This document shows, piece by piece, positions 46,337-53,107 of a stretch of 64,000 nt of DNA (positions are counted from its first letter, which is position 1; each line of letters starts with the position of its first letter). This stretch comes from UMGS1994 sp944386155. GTDB taxonomy: Bacteria > Bacillota > Clostridia > TANB77 > CAG-508. Both the position numbers and the translations under genes were made by a program. Under the pieces are notes generated by a model. It saw only the letters and a program-made list of their open reading frames with translations. It searched no databases and was not told the origin of the DNA. The stretch is from NCBI GenBank assembly GCA_963931085.1, contig OZ006973.1, positions 1,178,001 to 1,242,000 on the forward strand, read 5' to 3'.

Positions 46337-46715
46337 TTATCTGCTAGTTTTATTTAATATATACTTTTTGAAATATGCATATATTTCATAAAATGTTATT
46401 ATTAATAAGAAAAAAATAAAAGCTTTTCTTAAAAAATTATCTGGTACCTTAAAAGCAATCTGGCTTCCAATGATAGCTCCAATAATTCCTAAAAATATTA
46501 TAATTACCGATAATTTCAAATCAATATTTTTTCTTTTTAAATTTATAAAAATTGCAATTAACGCAGTAGGAACAAAAAATATTAAATTAATTCCTTGAAT
46601 CATTTTTTGAGAATTCTCTGTAAAAACTGATAAAAGAAGTATTAAAATACTCCCTCCTCCCATTCCGAAGCGAAGCTATAGTCCCAGCAATAATTCCAAA
46701 TAGAATCTCAATCAT
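46337..46715 (-). CDS. Half-size TSUP (DUF81) permease, +1 shift at CGG
   Basis: Start ATG 46715 follows AAGGGTGG. The zero frame gives MIEILFGIIAGTIASL (16 codons), meets CGG at 46667-46665 and goes off frame. Skipping C gives GMGGGSILILLL, so the junction reads SLGMGGGS, the conserved glycine loop of TSUP transporters. Three more helices follow. Length 379 = 3x126+1, 125 residues. It is 12 bases after a second half-size TSUP gene; the two probably form one transporter for a sulfur-containing or organic anion. Confidence 0.87.
46665..46667 (-). other. +1 frameshift site, in-frame CGG (TSUP codon 17)
   Basis: Context GCT TCG CTT CGG AAT GGG. Skipping C gives GGA ATG GGA GGA GGG, the TSUP glycine motif. 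Confidence 0.9.
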
Positions 46716-46727
46716 TTTCCACCCTTT

Positions 46728-47111
46728 TTATTTAAAACTCATTCTAATAATACTATATACTAAAAATATAATAAAACTTAAATTTAAATACTTTTCGCTT
46801 AATCTATGAAGTAAATGACTTCCTATTATACTACCAATTACGCCTCCTAAAGCACATCTAATTGCCACTTCAAAGTTTATGTCCATATTAAGATTATATA
46901 AGATTCCTGTAACAAATACGATTGGAAGCATACAAAAGATTGTAGTAGCTCTTGCTCTTTTTTCATCTAAATCTAATAAACTAGAAAAAGCTAGAACAAA
47001 TATCAGTCCTCCTCCTGAAGAAAAAAGACCACTAATTATTCCAGCTACAATTCCTATAATTATTATTTTTATAATTTGTTTTTTATTATATTTTTTTAAT
47101 ATGTTTTCCAT
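46728..47111 (-). CDS. Half-size TSUP (DUF81) permease
   Basis: 127 residues, about four helices, with the glycine loop IISGLFSSGGGLIFVLAFS and RARATTIFCMLPIVFVTG typical of TSUP transporters. It uses no CGG and is intact. Together with the downstream half gene it would make a full-length eight-helix permease. Follows rarA by about 28 bases. Confidence 0.82.
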   Translation of the reverse strand: MENILKKYNKKQIIKIIIIGIVAGIISGLFSSGGGLIFVLAFSSLLDLDEKRARATTIFCMLPIVFVTGILYNLNMDINFEVAIRCALGGVIGSIIGSHLLHRLSEKYLNLSFIIFLVYSIIRMSFK

Positions 47112-47139
47112 ATTAATATTTTTTTATTTTTTAAAAAAA

Positions 47140-48390
47140 TTATTCAATATCTTTTACATTTTCATCTTTTATAAAATATTTTGTTCCAAGCATCTTATCA
47201 GGAAGATACTGTTGCTCAACATAATGACCTGGATAATCATGAGGATACTTATATCCTTCTCCATACCCAAACTCTTCCATACCACTTGCTGGTGCATTCC
47301 TAATATGCATTGGTATTGTTCCTGTATCTTTTGTAGATACATCTTCTAATGCTTTATTTATTGCATTATAACTTGCATTTGATTTTTTTGAATTTGCTAC
47401 ATAAAGTGCCGCTTCTGCCAATATTATCCTAGCCTCTGGCATTCCTACCATTGTGACTGCCTGCATAGCAGCTGTTGCAACAACTAATGCATTAGGATTT
47501 GCAAGTCCCACATCTTCTGAAGCTTGTATTACTATTCTTCTTGCAATAAATACTGGATCTTCTCCACCATTTAAAGCTCTTGCTAAATAAAATATAGTAG
47601 CATCTGGATCGCTACCTCTCATAGATTTTATAAATGCACTAATATTATCATAATGGCTATCACCATTTTTATCAAAAATAGCTTTTCTTTTATTTAAAGA
47701 TTCTTTTGCTATTTCATTTGTAATTTCTATTACACCGTCTTTGTTCATATTAGTAGTAAGTACAGCAATTTCTAATCCATTTAAAGCAGTTCTTACATCT
47801 CCACCAGAAACTTCTGCAATCTTTTCTATTGTTTCATCAGAAATTTTTATATTATACATTCCTAGCCCTTCTGGACTTTTTAGGGCATTTTTTAAAATCT
47901 GTATAATATTTTCCTTTTTAAGTGGTTCTAATTTTATTACCATAGATCTTGAAATCAAAGCTTTATTAACTTCAAAATATGGATTTTCAGTAGTTGCTCC
48001 AATTAAGATTACAGTACCATTTTCAACATATGGTAAAAGAGCATCCTGCTGAAGTTTATTAAATCTATGTATCTCATCTATAAATAATATACATTTTCCA
48101 CTTGGATTCAATAATGGATTTTCTGCATCTGCTATAGCATTTTTTATATCTCCAACTCCTGCAGTTACCGCATTAATCTTTGTAAACTTATATTTTGTAG
48201 TTTCACTAATTACTTTTGCAAGAGATGTTTTACCACATCCCGGAGGTCCCCATAATATAATACTTGATAATCTATCTGCTTTTATAGTTCTATATAAAAG
48301 TTTATCTTTTCCAAGTATATGTTCTTGTCCTACAAATTCATCTAATGTTTTAGGTCTCATTCTAAAAGCAAGTGGTTGATCTAAATTCAT
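47140..48390 (-). CDS. rarA: Replication-associated recombination ATPase RarA/MgsA
   Basis: 416-residue AAA+ protein that acts at stalled replication forks. It opens with PLAFRMRPKTLDEFVGQEH, has Walker A WGPPGCGKTSLAK, Walker B ILFIDEIHRFN, sensor ATTENPYFEVN, and the C-terminal tetramerisation part with MRGSDPDATIFYLARAL and the RNAPASGMEEFGYGEGY region. Begins 13 bases after ruvA. Confidence 0.96.
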   Translation of the reverse strand: MNLDQPLAFRMRPKTLDEFVGQEHILGKDKLLYRTIKADRLSSIILWGPPGCGKTSLAKVISETTKYKFTKINAVTAGVGDIKNAIADAENPLLNPSGKCILFIDEIHRFNKLQQDALLPYVENGTVILIGATTENPYFEVNKALISRSMVIKLEPLKKENIIQILKNALKSPEGLGMYNIKISDETIEKIAEVSGGDVRTALNGLEIAVLTTNMNKDGVIEITNEIAKESLNKRKAIFDKNGDSHYDNISAFIKSMRGSDPDATIFYLARALNGGEDPVFIARRIVIQASEDVGLANPNALVVATAAMQAVTMVGMPEARIILAEAALYVANSKKSNASYNAINKALEDVSTKDTGTIPMHIRNAPASGMEEFGYGEGYKYPHDYPGHYVEQQYLPDKMLGTKYFIKDENVKDIE

Positions 48391-48403
48391 AATACATCCC
48401 TTC

Positions 48404-49006
48404 CTATTTATTATTAGATAATAATACTAATCCTTTTTTAATAATATCTTCTGTTGATAGTCCAGATAAATCGGCTTTTTCAAAAGCTAAATCTATCTCT
48501 CTTCTTGAGTATCCTAAAACTTGAAGTGCAGAAATTGCTTCATTCAATCCTTCAACTTCTTTTATTTCTTTTTCTATCTCTTCTTTATTTCTTTCAATTT
48601 CTTCAGATTTTAGTTTATCTTTTAATTCTAATATTATTCTTTGCGCTGTTTTCTTTCCTATTCCAGGAATTTTTGTCATTCTATCTACATCATCTGATAT
48701 TACAGCAAAAGCGAACTCTGATGGTTCAATATTAGAAAGCATCGTTATTGCAGATCTTGCTCCAATACCACTTACAGATAATAAAAGTTCAAACATTCTT
48801 AGTTCTTCATCAGTTTTAAAACCGTAAAGACTTATCTCATCTTCTCTTACATGATAATGAGTATATACTTTTACAGTATCTCCAACATTTCCAATTTCAT
48901 TTAATGATTTATCAGACATAAAAATTTTATATCCAATCCCATTACATTCTACTACTATATACCCTTTTGTTTTTACTTCTAAGCTACCTTTTATATATAA
49001 ATACAT
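48404..49006 (-). CDS. ruvA: Holliday junction protein RuvA
   Basis: 200 residues: OB fold (MYLYIKGSLEVKTKGYIVVE), two helix-hairpin-helix motifs (SGIGARSAITMLSN, IPGIGKKTAQRIILELK) and a C-terminal RuvB-binding domain. RuvB is normally next; here rarA follows instead, so ruvB and ruvC must lie elsewhere. Confidence 0.95.
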   Translation of the reverse strand: MYLYIKGSLEVKTKGYIVVECNGIGYKIFMSDKSLNEIGNVGDTVKVYTHYHVREDEISLYGFKTDEELRMFELLLSVSGIGARSAITMLSNIEPSEFAFAVISDDVDRMTKIPGIGKKTAQRIILELKDKLKSEEIERNKEEIEKEIKEVEGLNEAISALQVLGYSRREIDLAFEKADLSGLSTEDIIKKGLVLLSNNK

Positions 49007-49123
49007 ATTTCCTCCTATGTGCTATTTTTTTAATTTGTGCAAACAAATTTTCTGTTTTCTTGTACATTTTATCACAAAAAAAGTTTTTTTCAAGCATATT
49101 TTAACTTTTTAAAATAAATATAT

Positions 49124-49528
49124 TTACAGAAAAATAATACAAATTATAACTAAAATTAAAAATATTTTTGTATTCAGATAAAATCTTTCTAAATGAGTAT
49201 ATTTTTTTATAAAATTAAATACTATAAGTTCTGCTAAGATTATTGCTCCTATTAAAGATAAATGTGAATATATAAGTGTAAAAATTATATATAATATTGA
49301 AAATAATATAACGATTGTTGCAAGAAGATATCTTATTTTATTTTCATCTTTTATTTTTATTTCTTCATCAATTGGGTTTATTTCATTTTCTTCATCACAA
49401 TCATCTTTCTTATTTCTTAATTTTCGAAATATGTAAATTGCATATATTATCATAAAAAATAGTATAAAAAGTACTATAAAAAATAGAAAATAACTAATCA
49501 TTATATCTACTCGAATATGGTTTTTCAT
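49124..49528 (-). CDS. Small membrane protein, unknown
   Basis: 134 residues behind GGAGAG. Three to four membrane helices with a charged cytoplasmic loop (KKDDCDEENEINPIDEE). No family recognised. It lies upstream of ruvA, with about 120 bases between, and is divergent from asnS. Confidence 0.62.
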   Translation of the reverse strand: MKNHIRVDIMISYFLFFIVLFILFFMIIYAIYIFRKLRNKKDDCDEENEINPIDEEIKIKDENKIRYLLATIVILFSILYIIFTLIYSHLSLIGAIILAELIVFNFIKKYTHLERFYLNTKIFLILVIICIIFL

Positions 49529-49637
49529 TTTATCTCTCCATTTTTAAAAATTTTATATTTTCATTTTATACATAATAAAACATTTTTTCAATTAAATATT
49601 TTATAAAAAACTTAAGTACATTACTTTATTTTTTCTA

Positions 49638-49666
49638 TTGAAAATTATGTAAAATGCTTATATAAT
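49638..49666 (+). promoter_or_regulatory. asnS promoter
   Basis: TTGAAA (49638-49643), 17-base spacer, TATAAT (49661-49666); a GGAGGT ribosome-binding site lies before ATG 49703. No T-box is visible here, unlike ileS and pheST. Confidence 0.8.
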
Positions 49667-49702
49667 GTAGATGTTAATTTTATTTTACGTTCGGAGGTTT
49701 TT

Positions 49703-51094
49703 ATGGAAAATACTTTAATAAAAGATTTATTTAGAAATAAAGAAAAATATGATGGAAAAGAAATTACAGTTTCAGGATGGATAAGAACTTTAAGAGATTC
49801 TAAAACTTTTGGATTTATTGAATTAAATGATGGAAGTTTTTTTAAGAATCTTCAAATAGTTTTTAATGATACTTTAGATAACTTTAAAGAAGTTTCTAAA
49901 CTTACTATTAGTTCTTCAATAATAGTAACAGGAAAATTAATAATCACAGAAAATGCAAAACAACCTTTTGAAGTACAAGCTAATAAAATAGAAATATTTA
50001 ATGTATCAGATCAAGATTATCCTCTTCAAAAGAAAAGACATTCTGTTGAGTATTTAAGAACTGTAGCTCATCTTCGTCCAAGAACAAATACATTTAATGC
50101 CGTATTTAGAGTACGTTCACTTTTATCTTATGCAATACATAAATTTTTCCAAGAAAGAAATTTCGTATATGTGCATTCTCCAATATTAACATCAAGTGAT
50201 GCTGAAGGTGCAGGAGAAATGTTTAGAGTAACTACACTAGACTTAGAAAATGTTCCAAAAACAGATGCAGGAGAAGTAGATAATTCTAAAGACTTTTTCG
50301 GAAGACCTGCTCACCTTACTGTAAGTGGACAATTAGATGTTGAAACATATGCATTTGCATTTAGGAATGTATATACATTCGGTCCAACATTTAGAGCTGA
50401 AAATTCAAATACTGTAAAACACGCATCAGAATTTTGGATGATAGAACCAGAAATATGTTTTGCTGATTTAAAAGATGATATGAATTTAGCAGAAGATATG
50501 GTTAAATATATTATTTCTTATGTTTTAGAGAATGCTCCAGAAGAAATGGAATTTTTCGATAAATTTATTTCTAATGGTTTGCTTGAAAGATTAAATCATG
50601 TAGTAAATTCAGACTTTGGAAGAATTACTTATACAGATGCAATAAAAGAACTTGAAAAAGTAAATGATAAATTTGAATTTCCTGTAGAATGGGGATCAGA
50701 TATTCAAACTGAACATGAAAGATATTTAAGTGAAGTTGTATTCGGAAAACCTGTATTTGTTACTGATTATCCAAAAGAAATTAAAGCATTTTATATGAAA
50801 CAAAATGATGATGGAAAAACTGTTGCTGCAACAGACCTTTTAGTTCCTGGTATTGGAGAATTAATTGGTGGTAGTCAAAGAGAAGATGATATAGAAAAAT
50901 TAAAAACTAGAATGAAAGAACTCGGACTTAAAGAAGAAGATTATTGGTGGTACTTAGATTTACGTAGATATGGAAGTGCTCCTCATGCTGGATTTGGTTT
51001 AGGATTTGAAAGAATGATGATGTACTTAACAGGAATGGCAAATATTAGAGATGTTATACCTTTCCCAAGAACACCAAAAAATTGTGAATTTTAA
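49703..51094 (+). CDS. asnS: Asparaginyl-tRNA synthetase
   Basis: 463-residue class IIb synthetase. N-terminal OB anticodon domain (KEITVSGWIRTLRDSKTFGF), motif 2 region with FRAENSNTVKHASEFWMIEPE, and motif 3 GFGLGFERMMMYLTGMANIRDVIPFPR. Several TTC GGA pairs occur here with CGG out of frame and the gene is intact, a useful control for the frameshift sites. Confidence 0.96.
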   Translation: MENTLIKDLFRNKEKYDGKEITVSGWIRTLRDSKTFGFIELNDGSFFKNLQIVFNDTLDNFKEVSKLTISSSIIVTGKLIITENAKQPFEVQANKIEIFNVSDQDYPLQKKRHSVEYLRTVAHLRPRTNTFNAVFRVRSLLSYAIHKFFQERNFVYVHSPILTSSDAEGAGEMFRVTTLDLENVPKTDAGEVDNSKDFFGRPAHLTVSGQLDVETYAFAFRNVYTFGPTFRAENSNTVKHASEFWMIEPEICFADLKDDMNLAEDMVKYIISYVLENAPEEMEFFDKFISNGLLERLNHVVNSDFGRITYTDAIKELEKVNDKFEFPVEWGSDIQTEHERYLSEVVFGKPVFVTDYPKEIKAFYMKQNDDGKTVAATDLLVPGIGELIGGSQREDDIEKLKTRMKELGLKEEDYWWYLDLRRYGSAPHAGFGLGFERMMMYLTGMANIRDVIPFPRTPKNCEF

Positions 51095-51141
51095 AATATC
51101 ATCATTATCTAAAAAGATATAAAAAAATAAAATATAAAAAG

Positions 51142-51180
51142 GGAAACCCCCACAGGTTACAGATAACCTGCGGGGGTTCC
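51142..51180 (-). terminator. Strong terminator after the XRE gene
   Basis: A GC-rich stem of about 17 pairs, ggaaaccccc.. with ..gggggttcc, followed on the minus strand by CTTTTTATATTTT. Much more GC-rich than host terminators. Confidence 0.88.
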
Positions 51181-51188
51181 TTTTGGAG

Positions 51189-51410
51189 TTAATAGTCCAA
51201 AAACCAATCAGGACGCTTGAATTTATCCGGCTTTACGATAAAATCCAGGAGCGTCATGAGACATGCAAGCTCGAACATTCCGGGCTCATCAGCGTCTGAC
51301 TCAAAGTCGAGCAATCTCTGCTCTTCAATCTTCATCCGCTTCGCAAGTGCCTCTGTGCTCACTCCCTTTTTCACTCTTGCCGTTTTGATCTGCTGTCCTA
51401 ATGTTGCCAT
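51189..51410 (-). CDS. GC-rich XRE-like helix-turn-helix protein
   Basis: 73 residues beginning MATLGQQIKTARVKKGVSTE, the first part of an XRE/Cro-type helix-turn-helix, then ALAKRMKIEEQRLLDFESD and an aromatic end RPDWFLDY. Ribosome-binding site AGGAGGAA. GC-rich with an in-frame CGG (51338-51336) read as Arg, unlike native genes. A single-gene cassette with its own strong terminator, in the asnS-pheT gap. Could be a small regulator or an antitoxin-like protein, but no toxin partner is seen. Confidence 0.68.
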   Translation of the reverse strand: MATLGQQIKTARVKKGVSTEALAKRMKIEEQRLLDFESDADEPGMFELACLMTLLDFIVKPDKFKRPDWFLDY

Positions 51411-51513
51411 AACACATTCCTCCTAGAATAGTCCATAGTGGACTATGTTTTTTATATAGACAAACAATATGTCTAAAATTAATTATACTACTTTTTTTAA
51501 AAAGTTTCAAATC

Positions 51514-51540
51514 ATTAATCTATACAATAATTTTTATGAT
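51514..51540 (+). repeat. 27-bp direct repeat, left of the IS
   Basis: Identical to 52681-52707 and immediately next to the inferred IS end. Confidence 0.85.
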
Positions 51541-52680
51541 TGTGGGTTAGTCAATCATATGTCACACTTCTTTGAAATCAATACTGTTTGAGCACCATAT
51601 ATTGTTTATACTGATTCTCCTTGACTTTTATATCTTTTTAAGAACTCGTTGGGGCTCAGCCATCCTAGCGGTCTCATTGGAAAATTATTATACTGTTTTC
51701 TCCAATCTGCTCCTCTATTTCTTAAATCTTCTAAACTATAAAATATTTTTCCATAATAAAATTGTTCTTGATCTTTTCTATGACTTCTTTCTACTCGTCC
51801 ATTTTCTTTTGGTGTGTATGGCTTTATTAATTTATGCTTTATTCCTATTTTCTTTAATGTCTCTTCAAACTTTGTTTTCTTATTTTTTGCAAATGCATTC
51901 CAACTTAATCTATTTGTAAACTCAAATCCATTATCTGTTTGAATTGTTTCTATTTTAAACGGAAAATACTTTATAACTCTTTTTACAAACTCACTTGACA
52001 TATATGTGCTATGCTCATTTGTAAACCATGTGTATCGTTTTCTCGTAAATTCATCTATTGCTGTATATTGATAAAACTTTTCTCCTTTATCTTTTAATTC
52101 TTTTGTTAAACATTCTTGTGGAACATATTTTACATCTATTTGAACTTTGTCTCCTGGAAATTTTCCTGAAGTCCATTCCATTGCTTGTTTTGCTTTCTTT
52201 TTACTTGGTGCTTTTTTATATATCCCCATTCGTCTCATCACATAATATAATCCTTGAACTGTCCTTGTGTATCCCGCTTGTCTTAATTTTATCCATAATA
52301 CTACTAATCCTGTATTTTTATTGTTTGCTTTATATTGTTTTATTAATTTTATTTCTTCTTTTGTATGTTGATTTGGATGATAGTGCGGTTTTCTTGATTT
52401 GTCCTTTAAACTTTCTAAACTCCCATCATATTTTTTTCTCCATCTATATATTGTTCTCCTGCACTCACTATACTTAATTGCCGTTTTTGTTACACCATAT
52501 TTATAAGAAAATTTTACTACAGACTCTTTATATTTTAATCTTTGTATGATATTATTACCCATATTGAAAGAGATCACTCCTTTCTTGTTTATTTGTCGTT
52601 ATTTAAACAATATCATTTGGTGTGCTCTCTTTCAATATTTTATTTTCAATTTACATGTGACATATCTATTTTAAACCTAT
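51541..52680 (-). mobile_element. IS481-family insertion sequence
   Basis: About 1.14 kb with one transposase. Imperfect terminal inverted repeats of about 22 bp (51545-51566 and 52656-52677), both ending in ATATGTCACA on the inside. Bounded exactly by 27-bp direct repeats, unusually long for a target duplication of this family. It sits between the XRE cassette and the 52801 cassette. Confidence 0.8.
51606..52562 (-). CDS. IS481-family DDE transposase
   Basis: About 318 residues from ATG 52562 (a GTG at 52577 overlaps the ribosome-binding site). Helix-turn-helix head (KYGVTKTAIKYSECRRTIYRW), then an rve integrase core: VQIDVKYVPQ (first Asp), TIQTDNGFEFTN (second Asp), PKENGRVERSHRKDQEQFY (Glu). 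The DDE triad is complete and the frame intact, so the element may be active. AT-rich like the host, with no in-frame CGG seen. Confidence 0.92.
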   Translation of the reverse strand: MGNNIIQRLKYKESVVKFSYKYGVTKTAIKYSECRRTIYRWRKKYDGSLESLKDKSRKPHYHPNQHTKEEIKLIKQYKANNKNTGLVVLWIKLRQAGYTRTVQGLYYVMRRMGIYKKAPSKKKAKQAMEWTSGKFPGDKVQIDVKYVPQECLTKELKDKGEKFYQYTAIDEFTRKRYTWFTNEHSTYMSSEFVKRVIKYFPFKIETIQTDNGFEFTNRLSWNAFAKNKKTKFEETLKKIGIKHKLIKPYTPKENGRVERSHRKDQEQFYYGKIFYSLEDLRNRGADWRKQYNNFPMRPLGWLSPNEFLKRYKSQGESV

Positions 52681-52707
52681 ATTAATCTATACAATAATTT
52701 TTATGAT
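52681..52707 (+). repeat. 27-bp direct repeat, right of the IS
   Basis: Second copy of 51514-51540; it continues into TATAAT, a possible -10 element for the 52801 gene. Confidence 0.85.
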
Positions 52708-52800
52708 ATAATAGCTATATTCCACTTTCGAATAATCTCTTTTTAGGCACTACATCAAAGAGCTTATTCATCGAGTAAAAAAGAGAAAGGAGGTGTCATC

Positions 52801-53040
52801 ATGTGTAGCGATATGCCTGATGGGGTATTTACCGATACTATCAAAAGCATAAAGAAAATTGGTAGTCTTGGTGAACTTGAAAGCTCAGAGATCATTCTTG
52901 ATCTTGCTAGATTCGGCACATATAGTTTCGACTATTTTTGCCACTGGCAATACGAAGATTTCTGGCTAAATGCCCATCTTGGGTCAAGAGTTAAGGTAAG
53001 CATATCTAGCGGTCACATCAGCCAGATTCAGCTTATCTAG
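52801..53040 (+). CDS. Foreign-looking 79-residue hypothetical protein
   Basis: Begins MCSDMPDGVFTDTIKSI behind AAAGGAGGTG. Short acidic and aromatic protein, no family recognised; SYDYFCHWQYEDFW-type aromatic stretch near residue 45. Composition is higher in GC than neighbours and it carries its own strong terminator. It contains no in-frame CGG. A third single-gene cassette, like 25001 and 51189. Confidence 0.6.
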   Translation: MCSDMPDGVFTDTIKSIKKIGSLGELESSEIILDLARFGTYSFDYFCHWQYEDFWLNAHLGSRVKVSISSGHISQIQLI

Positions 53041-53072
53041 GTAAATTCGGTCCAGCACAGCGATGAAAAAAG

Positions 53073-53107
53073 CAGGTCACCTATGCTAGCGGTGACCTGT
53101 TTTTTTA
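53073..53107. terminator. Terminator between the cassette and pheT
   Basis: caggtcacc pairs with ggtgacctg (53073-53081 with 53091-53099), with A and T runs on either side, so it can serve both convergent genes. Confidence 0.88.

Noticed and set aside
2572..46667. Sequencing or assembly errors as the cause of the eight split genes
   Set aside because: All eight are exactly at in-frame CGG and all are +1. The same hexamer TTCGGA occurs in asnS, cysS and the FemX-like gene with CGG out of frame and no disruption. A base-calling error would not know codon phase. Raw reads would still settle it.
2572..46667. Classical slippage of the P-site tRNA as the mechanism
   Set aside because: The preceding codons are ATT, CTT, CTT, ATA, ATA, GCT, CCA and AAA. 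Most, such as AAA to AAC or CCA to CAC, cannot re-pair after +1 movement, so there is no common slippery codon.
2572..46667. Simple reassignment of CGG to another amino acid
   Set aside because: Keeping the zero frame at these sites leads to a stop within 2-25 codons or to unrelated sequence. Only the +1 frame continues the protein family.
51189..51410. Toxin-antitoxin pair
   Set aside because: The XRE-like gene stands alone; its neighbour across the IS shows no toxin features and is divergent.
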